From assembly GCA_013368445.1 (NCBI GenBank), contig JAACJO010000008.1:434001-498000 (forward strand): a DNA stretch of 64,000 nucleotides. Direction: 5' to 3'. Made by a program: the position numbers and the translations under genes. Shown piece by piece: positions 1 through 12,093 of this stretch; within the stretch, counting starts at the first letter, position 1; each line of letters opens with the position of its first letter. This DNA is from Leucocoprinus leucothites. Taxonomy: Eukaryota > Basidiomycota > Agaricomycetes > Agaricales > Agaricaceae. Under the pieces are notes generated by a model. The model saw only the letters and a list, made by a program, of their open reading frames with translations. It searched no databases and was not told the origin of the DNA.

Positions 1-310
1 GTCGGAAGGGAAGGGCGGGGCGCGCTGGGGCGCGTGAAGCTTTGAAATTTTGAAGGATCAACCCCTTGTCATGGAAACATCACTGGCCGACAGTCTCTCA
101 GGGCAGCTAAAAATGGAGTTCGGCTGTATATTCCCTGAGTGCACCGTGTGTGCCCGATCAATATTATCTTCTATACTCTTCCTGCTGGACGGGCGAAACG
201 ATTCCTGGTCTCAACGCCAGAGCAGACACAAAAACAGTAAGTGGCCTAACACTGAGTATAGAGTTGATCCTTACCCATGCCCCATAAATAGCACATTCGT
301 TATTGGGCCT

Positions 311-3300
311 ATGCCAGAAACTTCTCTGAAAACGGCAGGGCCTAGCGGCAATGATGGCTTCGTTCCTGTCGAGCTGAGCTCGCCATATTCTGCTAGCCAG
401 CTGCAGCCGCATCCCAGCCATTCTGACCTCCACCTGGATCACGTTGACCACTATTCCGCTCTAAATACATCACGTACACGTCTTCACCCTTCTTCTCACA
501 CTACCAACATGTACCCTCCAGCACCCAGCACAAGCCCAACGGCTGTGCCGCTCATGTCTAGTGCCCCTGCGACTCCCATGCCCGTGCCGTCAAGACATGC
601 ATCAAGCCGCACCGACCCAGTCGATCACGCAGAGCGCGCCGGAATTCCGGGACTTCCTTATAGTGGCCATGGTCAGCATAGCGCAAGCTGGGATGTGTTG
701 TCGGGCGTTAAGAAATTCGAGCAATCGTATCAGGAGTTTGATCCTCGGAATGCTAGTGAGGCACACTTGGCCTTTGCTGATGGAGATACGCCAAATAATA
801 AAGTGAGTGTCTGAACGTGAAGGAGGTAGTGATATTTATCAGTCTCGTCTAGTTCACAAAGTTTTATCATTACCTCCTGAATGTCTCCATCATCACGCGC
901 TGGATCATATTCATCATCCCAGTTCTGGGCCTTCTGTGGATACCGGGTATTCTATCGTTGACCGTGTTCCCTAAAGCCAACGTAAGTAGATTAACGGAGC
1001 AAGAGATTCAGGGCGTTTAATACTGGTTGCCAGATATGGGGAACGAAGCTAATATGGTGGAGTATCTGGTTTACAATCTGCTGGGCGGGTAAGCTCTCAT
1101 ATCTATATTCTAATACTTCCTTGTCAAACATTATCTGCACCCAGGCTGGTGGGCTGCGTTAGCGGTTGCGTGAGATCATGCTTACTGTCAATATATTGAA
1201 CACACTAACGGAACCTCTTGCAGTCGCACTGTACCGGTTATCGCCCGTTACACAATCGGTGTCGTCGCAGTAGCCTCCAGACGATATATCGATTGGCTTC
1301 AGGCACTTGACAGGTGCGTAAATATATTTGGTTTACCTCCGCAGAATTGACATGGTTTCATCAGATACCTTGCACTTTTCACATGGACACTGGCTGTCTG
1401 GGTCTCTTGGAATCCTATCATCGACAACAACCAGCATACGACGGGTCAGAAGAGTATCAATGCGGTTGATCTCATCGCCAAGCTTCTCTTCGCGTTTTTT
1501 ATCTGCGCTGCTATCCTACTGTTTGAAAAATTTGCCATCCAGTGGATTGCTGCTAAGTTCCACGAACGCTCCTACGCTGGTCCGTGTCCAAGATTTGTTT
1601 TTTGGCAGAGCTAATCGTTCGGGCAATAGAACGTATTGCTGACCAGAAATTCGCCGTGAAAGCGCTTGTTACTTTGTATAGGCACTCGAGTGATATACCT
1701 GGAAGGAGTGACACTTTGGGCGAAGGAACACATCAAAGAGCGTTCTCGGCCAATCCTAAGCACCTCTTCAAGAAATTACGTGATGGTGTTCGTGTTGCTG
1801 CGACTACTACTACAACGGCCTTTGGCAACGTGGCATCCGAAATTGCGGGAAGGTAAGATGACCTCTCTTTCTGGATCACCAGCACCCTCCTAATCTTCAT
1901 CTTAAGTTCGGTGTTACAGCCAAATTCTCCCCAGGCCATGGTCAAAACTGCTCTGGAATCTGCGAATAAATCTCGCTTGGTATGTTTGACGTTCCTCAAA
2001 TGTTGTGTTCCGGACGTTCTCAATCTGATGGACTACCTAGCTTGCCCGTAGAATATTCTATTCATTTGCTAAGCCTGGTGCAGTGTATATGCTTGAACAG
2101 GATATCGCAAGATTTTTCCCGCCAGAGCAAGTTCCCATGGTGTTTGCTCTTTTTGATAGAGATGGTAATGGTGATGCATCCCGAGAAGAGGTCGAAATGT
2201 CTTGTCTGTGAGTGCCTGAACCTGTAATGCTGCTTGGGGCTTCATCCATATTTCTCCTTTATTTTATTCAGCGAATTTCACCGAGAACAGCTCTCTATTG
2301 AAAATTCAATGAGAGATCTGGACAGTGCTGTTGGCCGCCTGGACAACATCCTGATGACTGTCTACACGGTGATCGCAATCTTGATTATAGCGGTTGCTCT
2401 CGTGAGTGTGCCACCCGATTTAGAAAGTTGTCATGATTGACTTTTGTTGGGCTCTAGGAAGCGCAACTTCTGACCGTTGTAACTGGCGCCGGAACCTTAG
2501 TGCTTGGTATGCAAATCATTTCGGAGACTTTATTAGTTCCTGATTGCCCACGCAGGTCTCAGCTGGCTGATCGGTGGTAGTCTACAAGAAGTCCTAACCA
2601 GCATTATCTTTCTCTTCATCAAGCATCCTTTCGACGTCGGTGATCGTGTCGTTGTCAATAAGGAGACGTACACTGTGAAAGAAATACGCCTCTTGAGCAC
2701 GGTCTTTCTTGACTCCGGATCAACGCTTGTTCAGGCTCCCAATAATATGCTGAATACTCTCGTAAGTGATCGCATTTTGTTCGCAGTTAAGCTTTGACTT
2801 CTCACAATGTCTGCGACAGTTTATTCAAAATCTCCGCCGAAGCCCTCAAGTGAGTAACTCCATGTGTATTTATTACCATTCAATCGCCTTAACCTCACCA
2901 ATAGATGTCGGAAACATTCACGTTTGATGTGGCTTACTCCACGACGTTTGAAGATCTTGAGAAGCTTCGCGATAAGATGTTGGAATTCGTCAAAAGCGAG
3001 CGCCGTGACTTCCAACCCTCCTTCGATGTGACTGTTAAGGGTAATTCTTACTGGCAACCTTGAAGCGAGATTCTGACAGGCAACCCCTCTAGATTTCCCT
3101 GAGCAAGAGAAACTGACGCTCACAGCGGACATCAAGTACAAGAGCAATTGGCAGCAGGGGTCATTGAAAGGTGCAGTATTTCGACCAAGTTTCCAGATTA
3201 GCGGGTTCTCGTAACTCATCCACTTTCGATCCCCCTTGTAGCTAAGCGACGCAATAAATGGATTTGCGCTCTCAAGACGGCCCTTGGTGAACTCAAGATC

Positions 3301-3785
3301 TTCGGTCCTAAAGGCGATCCAGATGGAGCTCCTTCTACTACGCGTTATACTCAGGTTCCTTGGGAATTGATTCAAGCTAAAGATAGGGAAGATGCAGCAA
3401 AAAAGTTGCACCAAACGCAAGCTCATGTACCTGCTGGTGGCTGGCACCTTCGAGACAAAAACGATGTGATCGGTGGGTTCCATTCAAACGCGTATGTCTA
3501 GTCCTTTCGTGGGATTGATGTTATCTCACTTAGCTGACCCTGTTGACGCTGTTTTTGGAGAGGTTGAGGAGGTGAGCGCCGAGCTTGTTGATTGTTGTTC
3601 CGGGTTCTAACATGTCTCCGTAGGTACGAATGACTAATCCCAGGCGAGGGCTCTCTGAGGAAGGCCTCCGACAGAGGCCAACCGCAACCCAAGCTGTCAC
3701 GATGCCTAACCCAGTAGCCATACCTTCCTCGGGCGCACCGTCGAGTCGCCTCCAGGAAACGATTGAGATGACACCTCGGACGTAA
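311..3785 (+). CDS. MscS-family mechanosensitive ion channel with EF-hand (Msy1/Msy2-like)
   Basis: Predicted mechanosensitive channel of the fungal MscS/EF-hand family, which in fission yeast (Msy1, Msy2) sits in ER membranes and controls calcium after hypo-osmotic shock. The gene is split by many short introns. A Pro/Ser-rich N-terminus (311-800) is followed by hydrophobic exons (853-980, 1033-1090, 1225-1313) carrying transmembrane segments, including a Trp-rich one read as [12 protein letters not shown]. Around 2135-2205 lies an EF-hand loop, [12 protein letters not shown], with the usual D1, D3, N5, G6 and E12 positions. At 2570-2760 comes the MscS beta domain ([14 protein letters not shown], then APNNMLNTL), followed by a soluble C-terminus. 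The start is the first ATG in frame with the N-terminal exon; an earlier exon is possible. The stop at 3783 follows a Pro/Ser-rich tail. Family assignment is firm; exact exon borders are inferred. Confidence 0.88.
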
Positions 3786-3994
3786 AAGTTCTGGCAAGCG
3801 AAGTCGGATCGTTATTGGATTTGTGCTGTCGTCTGGTTGACTTTGTTGCATGTGTTGGATTTTTCTTTTCAAGTATCTTTCATATACCACCTATCTGTAA
3901 GCTTGCTAGATTAGACTGTAGCTTCACAATCTAGGACTACTTTAGGAACAGGAATCCTATTACAGAGAAAGAAATTGCAAGGTCACCATGCGTT

Positions 3995-5439
3995 CTATAC
4001 GTTCCATCCATTAGACTGCTGGCCTGGACTTGACCAGCCTGCGGTAGCACCACTAGACCACGCCCCAGCTTGTGGGCTCGCACCCCAGCCTGCGTTGCTG
4101 GTGCTTCGTTGCCCCGGACTTGTGTTGCCCCATTGACTGCTTGCACCCCCTGACCAGGCGCTGGTTGGTGGTATGGGTGCAGGCGCAGGAGCTGTGGACG
4201 AAATATTCCAGCTTGGCTCGGCGCCGGTACCGTTTGCTTGCTGTTGATTCTCAAGTTCTGGCCCTTGCTTTAGACCGTATATCAGATTTGCCAGTTTTTG
4301 CTGAAGCTCAGCGAGGCCCTGGAGGAAACTTGAGTTTCAAGTATTTATCGAGGCATTAATCATAGCTCTGACCTTCATCACAACTTCCTGCGGGCTCAAA
4401 CTCCCGTCTGTCTCGACATCGAGGTAAAATTTTGTGGGTTTTGCGAGGTAGTCAAAGGGCTCATCGTCTCTAGGCGCTTCCTCCTCTTTGGCGTTGTCGC
4501 CTAGCGGCCACTCTTGTCTGACGTCAGTTTCGTACCAATAAGATGTGTGCCGTAGCTTGTTGTAAGGATCATATTCAAAGGCCACAGCAGAGCATGGGGA
4601 CCATTTGGCATGCTCTTTGGCGATACCCTGGAGCTAGTAAACAACAAGTCCGAGGGAAACGAGAAATTGCCAACCTTCTTAACGGTGCATTTCACTTTTA
4701 ATTCCTGGCCTTTACGGATCTTGCAGATTAACACGGGTTCTGCGTTCGGGTCGTCTATGAGGTAATGGGAGGTGAGGGGCGAGGAAAGTTTTCATGTCAA
4801 ACGCTGACTCACTTTTACCCACTGGATGACCAAAGTATTCTCCTCGCTTCGATAACTCCTCTCCTGGATCTGCTTGTATATCCTGATCTTCAGGAAATGG
4901 AAGAACTTCGAGGTGGTTACTCGTCACGTCCATCGTATTGTTGTCGTTACAAGAGACATGCAGCATTAGCGTGATAGAGCAAAATGGACATCCTGCAAGG
5001 CATGTGCAGTCCTGTGGTTCATTAGATTCAGTAACCTCATTAGAGAATTTGGGGCTACGACTGACCCTTGTGTATCGTATTGCTTCATCGCAGTTTGAGC
5101 TTAACAAAGGTATCATTCCCAGTCTGTGGGCAATGTATTCATCTGGTAGGACGGTTGTATTGACTTCGATTTCCACCATGTCGATTGCTGTACAGGAGAC
5201 ATGGTGAGTGGCTTCAGATATTAGGGGTTCAAATTATGCGCACCAACTGTGGGGAGGTCCGCCATCATCACTCGGCGGAAAGAGTTGGCGAAACTGGATA
5301 TTTGGTCGAGTCTGGGTGGGATGTACGCGGCGCGATAACCAACTTACGCGAGGTCGACATTTTCGAGGACAAAGTTGACTTTATCTTTTGTCAGTTCACG
5401 AATCCTAACGGTAGGTTCTAATTCTGTTGTTGCTTGCAT
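3995..5439 (-). CDS. rpb3: DNA-directed RNA polymerase II subunit RPB3
   Basis: Alpha-like subunit of RNA polymerase II that pairs with Rpb11 and nucleates core assembly in the nucleus. The N-terminal exon at 5439 begins [20 protein letters not shown] and continues into the dimerisation domain (next exon [20 protein letters not shown]). Then come the zinc-loop region with clustered cysteines ([10 protein letters not shown]), and the conserved end of the domain, [18 protein letters not shown] and [20 protein letters not shown]. The last intron (after VVMK) joins to [20 protein letters not shown] and a Trp-rich tail ending WNV at 3995. A longer-looking frame over the tail is not the coding frame, because splicing fixes the phase. 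Normal fungal Rpb3 lacks such a well-marked W-rich tail in the species I know; see findings. It is divergent from nothing close by: about 1.8 kb separates it from the next gene. Confidence 0.93.
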
Positions 5440-7233
5440 TGAGGCGCGTTCTAGAGGAGGACGTATGAGTTAAGGGGCCTTGTGAGCCGCGATGCAGGGC
5501 CGAAATTGATATCAACGCCCTTGGTTTACAACAAGAACAAATATGCGCCTTGTCACCAGCCTCCTGGCCAGTCACTTTCCGTACTTCATAACGTTCATGG
5601 TATATGGCAGATTTTCCTTTTCCCGCTCGGGTCTCCAAAGAGCAAGCAAACCTTCTCAATTCATTAATTTGCGCGTTCTCATCTCAGCCACCTCCATCAT
5701 CTCCAATCTGAAGTGGACATGTGGACATACCGACTTATGACCCCTTTGCCACAGACCCATATCCTCGGCGAAAGGACTTCTGTCTGTTGATACAAATAGA
5801 TTGTGACGTGCGTGCCTTTTCAGTGCATCTGGTGGAGAGATATGTTTAATCCACGGTCTCATCATGGTTGCCAACTGTGATTCATCGGATCTCGAGCAAA
5901 TCTGCTCGGAACTCGGTAGCTCTTTGCGAAAGGGCGGCGTTCAGCTGATGATATAGACATATAATTGCATGCTTATCTTCTCGTGCTGTTGTTGGCTTGG
6001 TATCATGCATTACTCATATTATCGCCACGCTTGCCAATGACGCTTGCTGAGAATCTTTATTGATGGAGATTGGATGTCATATATGACCGCGCAGATTGCA
6101 GGAAGTTATTACCTGCTACTATGGTACTTCCATCGTTTCCGTCAGCCCTGGCTTCATATTACGGCGGCACGGCTATCTGTAGTCATCTCTCCGCGAGATG
6201 GGCGCGATGAATGGAACTTTTTTTGCGCCGTCGAGCCAACGCATTCGGCTTCACAGGGCACTATACTTATACATCTACACTGCCCATAAGTTGGTAGATA
6301 TGCTCAAGAGATCCTCCACTGGCGATCAAGCAGACATCAGCCTCTGGCTCTCACGAGAAATAAATAACCATGCTTTTTGAAGCCGTTTATATCTTGTACA
6401 TCTACACATCTGATCTTGACAGCGAGGTTTTTGTTCAGGGACACTGTTTTGGTTGCCTACCGGTTTCTTGTTTCCCGCGTATGGAAGGTTTCGTCCATGT
6501 CTTCTCCGAGGCCCAGTGATCCCTGACATTGTTACAAACGGTATAGGGCGCGAGATGGCGCAAAATTACTTTTAACAATCCATCGATTGTCACCCGACTC
6601 GGAGCATCTGAGGTGCAGAAAATACAACATCAAGGGGAGTACAAGGTGGGTTTTTTTTAAAAAAAAATATTGCTGTGTCCAGAGGATGGATTCAAAGCGT
6701 TCCATCTAGCTTCCTGTAATGCAACATCTGCGAGGTTTTGTGCCGAGAGAAGGTGGGGGACAGTGGGCAGCGAAGACAGCATATTTGACGAGGAACGAAG
6801 CTGCCAAGTGGCAATGGTGCCCAGGAATGATGACCGGAGAGGCGAGGAGAGAACTACCTGAGCGTGAACCGAAACGGGGGAGAGAATGATTTATACCCAG
6901 ATTTATCGAGATGAACAAGACAAACAGAGACGAAAGGGTGATTGTCAGAGGAGGAATGTTCGGTTAGGCCTCGGTTGGAACCACAAACGGGACTAGTGTT
7001 TGATGAGTTGGAGAACAGGGACCGCGGATAAGCTCGTTGTCCGCGGTGGAAGAGCGAGTCGGTATTATTGAAAATCATTCATTCTGGTTTTAGCGCTTGG
7101 CCGATTATGACACTGGAAGGAGAGTTCCGCCGCAGGGTGACAGCGTTCTCCTTGCGGAGGAACCGGTCCACGATAAAAGCCCCTCCTCAAATGCTTATTT
7201 CACTATTCCCTCTCCTCCGTTCCCGCCGACACC
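5440..7233. other. Intergenic region between rpb3 and the acyl-CoA synthetase gene
   Basis: About 1.8 kb between two divergently transcribed genes. Short open frames exist on both strands, but none shows a recognisable domain, a convincing ATG-plus-splice structure or a conserved motif. A T8A9 run lies at 6651-6667, and a TATA-like GATAAAAG stretch lies near 7173, about 60 nt before the synthetase ATG. I read the region as the two promoters plus spacer; a small orphan gene cannot be excluded. Confidence 0.5.
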
Positions 7234-10025
7234 ATGTCTCGCAACCCCCACCGTTCTCTGACAGAGAGTGAGTGAGTTGTCCCGCCTCAGCCTCCACCTC
7301 TTGCTCATTTTCCCCAGCCGATGCAATCCTCTGTGCCCCTGGAAATATTCACGAGACCGAAACCACTTTAGTCGACGGAAGACTTCTCCGCGTTTATAAA
7401 AATCTCTGGCCTTCCTGCAGAGACTTCTGGCTGTCAGCTGTCGGACAATATGCAGACCGGACTTATATTGTTTACGAGGGCCACCGCTTCACCTATCGCC
7501 AAGTGCATGAACGCACCATCAAAGTAGCAACTCTCTTCCGCAAAGTTTATGGCATACACAAAGGCAAGCCAAATTTCTGCGGTGCAATCGTGCTCGTTAA
7601 TTGACAACCTTGATAGGGGACCGAGTCGGCATATGCTCGCGCAACCATCCCGATTATCTGGTCACTTTCTGGGCGTGCCGTGAGTCCCTATATGCGCCTC
7701 GTAAACAGACTCGACTAAAAGTGCATATGCCAGACCTGATTGGCGCAGTTGCAGTACTTGCTAACGCGTTCGTCTGAATTTCCGCCTCCTTCTACCGACA
7801 ACTGATCCTCTCTTCTAGCTGGCAGCCTCTGAGCCCTCTTCGGCATTGCCTAGTAAACACCGGATGCAAGCTAATTATCGTTGATCCTGAGCGAGCTAGC
7901 GTCCTCGAGCCGATAGCCTCCCGACTGAGGAAGGACGACGGTGTAATGGCGTTTCTCGTTTTGGACCAATGCGATCGTTCGTGGCAGCATATGGAATCAT
8001 TCAACAAGGCCATCGATGCCTATCCTAGGCGTGACGACGTTAGGGATCTCTCAACCGAAAGGATTGAACCTGAGGATAATGCAACAATTATCTTCACGTC
8101 CGGTAATCATTTTCCGATCATGTTTACCAAGCGGAGCCCTTAACACACTCGATTGCAGGGACAACTGGCCTTCCAAAAGGTGTTCTCAGCACCCAACGGC
8201 AATTTTTGACCAACGTTCTCAATGTAAGCACCGAAGATCAGTGATGTCGAAGTTCTCCCTCATTCTGTTGTAGGTTCTCGCTGGTGGCTTCAGAGCGGCA
8301 TTGCGCAAGGGAGATCCCCTGCCTAGTGTCCAGCGACCCGGCCCACAAGCGGGTGCACTTGTTGCTGTACCTCTATTCCATGTGACTGGGTCAACCAGCT
8401 ACTCGGTTCGTTTTATCTTTATAAGTTGTGGCGTGGAATTTATGTTCATTTTCTTCTTAGATGATGGCCACATTGACAGGCATGAAGATAATTCTTGCGA
8501 GGAAATGGATTCCCGAAGAAGGTGCGGTCGTTCGTGATATCTTATCTTCTCTCGCGCTGACTTGGATCTATCCAGCCGCAAGGTGAGGTTAAAGTTATTT
8601 TTGATTGAGCCCACGTTTACCCCAATAAAAAAGACTGATCAGAGAAGAGAACGTCGGTGTTGCTGGAGGGTGAGACAATCGACGATCGTGTACTTCGAAT
8701 TGCTCACAGTCCCATAGTGTCCCCTCGATGGTTGCTGATTTGATTGAGAGCCCGCTTGCTGGATACCCTCTTGAAGGACTGTTATTTGGTGGCTGTCCTA
8801 CGCCGGATTCTCTTGTCGGACGCGCGCAGAAAGCATTTCCAAAGGCATTAATGTACGCTTCCCTGCAGTCTCACCCTCAGTCAACCCCCCGTTGAAGATC
8901 AGAAACTCAGGACACAGGGATATGGCCTCACGGAAACGAATTCAATAGCTGTTTCGGTACGAGTTTATCCAGCCCTCTACAATCCCTTCCTGAACAGGGT
9001 CTAGATCTCTGGAGACGATTACATCGTCCGCCCCACAAGCACGTAAGCTTCCCATAATTTAGCTTTTATCTTTGAGTATTCTGATCAATCTGATTGTCAG
9101 GGGCTTGGCATGCCCGGTCAATGAGATCAAGATTGTTGCAGGCGGAAAATGCCTGCCCCCTAATGGCGTTGGGGAAGTCTGGTTGTGAGTGTAGGACTTT
9201 TTTTGCTCAGACCCTTATCAATATTCTTTACAGGCGAGGGCCTAACGTTATGAAAGGATACTGGAATGATCCAGGTGGGTTCCAGCTTCCTACACTAGTA
9301 CTCTCTGACTGACCACGGAGATTTCTATAGAAGCTACCGATCGGATGATAACGAAGGACGGTTGGTTGCGAAGTGGAGATCTCGGATATCTTGACGAAGA
9401 GGGCTTCCTTTACATCAAGGATCGACGTAGGTGGCATTGCCTACACCTTCTCTCGATTAATTCATCGAAATTTTTCGAACAGTGAAAGACATCATTATCC
9501 GGGGCGGGGAGAACGTGGTAAGTATTCAAGGGTCTTCTGATAGTATTCCTGCTCAAACCCGCCTCAGGACTCCGTTACAGTGGAGAATGCGCTGTACAAT
9601 GATCCTCGGGTCCAGGAAGCCGCGGCGGTAGGGGTTCCCGACGAGCGTTTAGGAGAATTGGTGGCTGCAGTTGTCTCAATAAAACCTGCCTATCAGGGAT
9701 ATGTCACCGAAACCGCGCTGATGGCTGTCGTACGCCAGAGGTGAGCTAAGATGTTCCTTGAAACTGATCCACGCGGGAACTTAGTTACTTGTTAGTCTTC
9801 CCAGGTTCGCGGTACCTGTGATGATTGTGCTTTTACATGAGCCATTTGGTAAGCGGTCGTGCCACCTACATCGAGTGGCTTGTCGACTAATCCGGTGGCG
9901 ATGCATTTGCAGAACATACGCCATCAGGAAAGATCATCAAAGGAGAACTACGGAAGCTTGCACGGCGGCATTGGGAGGATCGTCGTCGTAATGGAACAGG
10001 GCGTGAGCCTCTAGCAAACCTATGA
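7234..10025 (+). CDS. AMP-dependent acyl-CoA synthetase/ligase (ANL superfamily)
   Basis: Adenylate-forming enzyme that activates a carboxylic acid to acyl-AMP and then the CoA thioester. The ATG at 7234 begins [11 protein letters not shown]; an intron at about 7270 leads into the N-terminal domain. Signature motifs, each assembled across short introns, are the P-loop-like A3 motif [17 protein letters not shown] (8090-8195), [10 protein letters not shown] (8375-8405), GYGLTETNS (8915-8945), the hinge-proximal [21 protein letters not shown] (9360-9425), [10 protein letters not shown] (9487-9515), and the A10 lysine motif [14 protein letters not shown] (9920-9960). All catalytic motifs are present, so the enzyme looks functional. 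Substrate class is not decidable by eye: medium/long-chain fatty acids or aromatic acids are both possible. The protein ends -LANL, which resembles a non-canonical peroxisomal targeting tripeptide. It converges with the downstream carrier gene. Confidence 0.9.
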
Positions 10026-10337
10026 TTATGGATATTATTTTATACTACCTCCCTTCGTTCTCTTCTCCCTTTTCTGTTCTCGGGATCATCGCCACGCAAA
10101 TGTAGCATACTATCATGCATTTTCTCTCCCTTTTCACATCTAGGGTGCCTCGTGTAGGCTTGGGTTTCATTATGTTAAGTTTGGGTAATATGTACTTCAT
10201 GGATTTATGTTTCCCTGGAAGAACTTTGATGCCAGTCCAGTCGCGATGAGCTGCCTCGATCTCAATGTGGAAGTTGTAAAAGTTTGAGCGGAGGTTACGA
10301 TTGAATGAATTATGTGTGGGTAAGCTATTCTATATAC
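10026..10337. other. Convergent 3' intergenic region
   Basis: Holds the 3' ends of the synthetase (+) and the carrier gene (-). It is T-rich after the synthetase stop, as expected for 3' untranslated sequence. I see no gene or repeat in it. Confidence 0.5.
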
Positions 10338-11749
10338 TCAGCTGAAGGAATATTTTCCAAACCGCTGTTGTAGCCCATCATAAACAACAAATATTATACC
10401 GCTACTGGGAACGCTTCTTGCAACGGTCATGCCACAGCCGGCGTAGAAGCCTCTGAAACCATATGCACAGTACATCTTTACAGCAGCTCGCCAAAAGGTT
10501 GTTGGACGAGTAACTCTAGTCCCGCGCGATGAGGTTCGCAGCTCTTCTTCGGTCTGAATGGCACTTTTGATGGTATCCGCCGGGTAGAATAGCAGTGTGG
10601 CGGCTCCTCCAGCTGTTGCACCTGAGACTGCAGACTCCCACGCTAGAATATCCGTGTCGCGTGAGGATTTGTGTGCCATATCAATTTCAGTTTGAATTCC
10701 ACGCCGGCGTTGTAGGGTACTAGCAACAACTTCTTTAGCTGCAAACCAAACTGCGCTCCCTCCGGTTTCACGAAAAATCGTACCCGTTTGACCAAGCCAG
10801 AATCCTTTCAGACCCTGGCTACGGAAGATGGAACGAACAATGGCGATTGGACCGGGAGGCTCAATTGGGTGGGAGTGGACGTTGGGTGGGGAGAAAATGC
10901 GAGAGGGTAAGGGAAGCGAAGGTCTGGCGGTGGTGGATAGGTTGTGAATAGAAGATTTGGCTATTGTAACGGGTCGAGAATTCGGTGATGAAGTGGGACG
11001 GGTGGCAAAGGAGAAAAAATTGGTGGCAGGAGAAGCGATAGGCTGGGAGTGGGGAACTCGTGTATGCATATTCATCATTTGTACTTGCATCCTACACTTG
11101 ACGAGTTCCATTGGTGTTCTAGCGCACCCAACATGTTAGAGACCCTCGAATGAATAACGGAAATACGGATAAAGAAGACACACAAAATAAAGCTCGTCAC
11201 GAATCCGGCACCGGCCGCTGCCACTGTCAGCTGAGAGATGGTCAGTGGCGGTTTTCTGTGCGCCTCAAGGCGAGTATTTCCATGCTGATAGGTCTGGATT
11301 GCATGTTGAAATGAAGAGTACGCGAGAAAAAGCCCCGCTGTCTGCGCCATAGAACCTATAAGAGGTACCGATAGTCCCTAATCAATAATATGAGAAGAAA
11401 AGATGAAATTATAATGGTAGAGGGCGTACCCGATAGAGTCCGCGCAACCCTTCCTCTGTCCATGTCTGATTGAGACAATGCCAAGGCCCTTTGAATGTGA
11501 TAGAAGAGTTGACTTTTAGCGAGTGGAACTGCTGTGCCTGCAGCCTCACTTTCGCCAGGTCGAAAGGGTATTCGAAAACTTCAACAACCATTCCGGCAAT
11601 CTGTTACGCGGTTTTAAGCCAGTATACCATGGATGTTGCATCGAGTTGCTACTAACGCTGCCATAGGCTACCTCTTTGCATGCCTCTTTCCCAGATATTC
11701 CAAGCCAGTTGGTGTTGTCCTCGTTGACGTGTGGGGCATCCTGGCTCAT
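10338..11749 (-). CDS. Mitochondrial carrier, ornithine/basic amino acid type (Ort1/ARG-13-like)
   Basis: Inner-membrane solute carrier of the SLC25 family; closest by motif to the Ort1/Arg11/ARG-13 group that exchanges ornithine for arginine biosynthesis. The ATG at 11749 begins MSQDAPHVNEDNTNW. Three carrier repeats are visible: EYPFDLAKVRLQAQ (repeat 1, 11535-11580), LTPVELVKCRMQVQ (repeat 2, around 11100), and FYPADTIKSAIQ (repeat 3, around 10560-10600), each with the PX[D/E]XX[K/R] signature. Introns lie after VAYGS, after GLYR and just before PVELVK. A Pro/Ser-rich insertion between helices (10860-11030) is longer than in yeast Ort1. The substrate call rests on general similarity, including GFVTSFIL before the second signature, and is less certain than the family. 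Confidence 0.85.
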
Positions 11750-12093
11750 TGCCTGTCCCGAGCGGAAGGCTGAGACAGAATAGTACTTTCGTGGTGAATA
11801 ATTAAGAGAGGTATGTTAGAATTCAGTGACCATGGCAGTATTGAACTGGGATGCCGAAGATGAAGCGTATGTTGACCGCCGTTCGGGATTTCATAGAGTT
11901 GAAAGAGTGCCGGGATCAAATTGTGATCCGGGGTCACGCGACACGGAGAGCTGTACAAGAATTCCCTTTTTTCGCGCTTTTTTTCCAGGTTGCCCTTTGG
12001 CTCCCATTAACTTTAAGCTTCCCCCACTCTCAGCTCTTCCTTCGTTCTTTGTCGCCTCGATGCGTATCTCACAACCTGGCTCTAACGACTCAG

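Noticed and set aside
3937..4254. Alternative long frame over the Rpb3 tail
   Set aside because: The phase set by the last rpb3 intron leads into the Trp-rich frame; the alternative is out of phase with the conserved exon.
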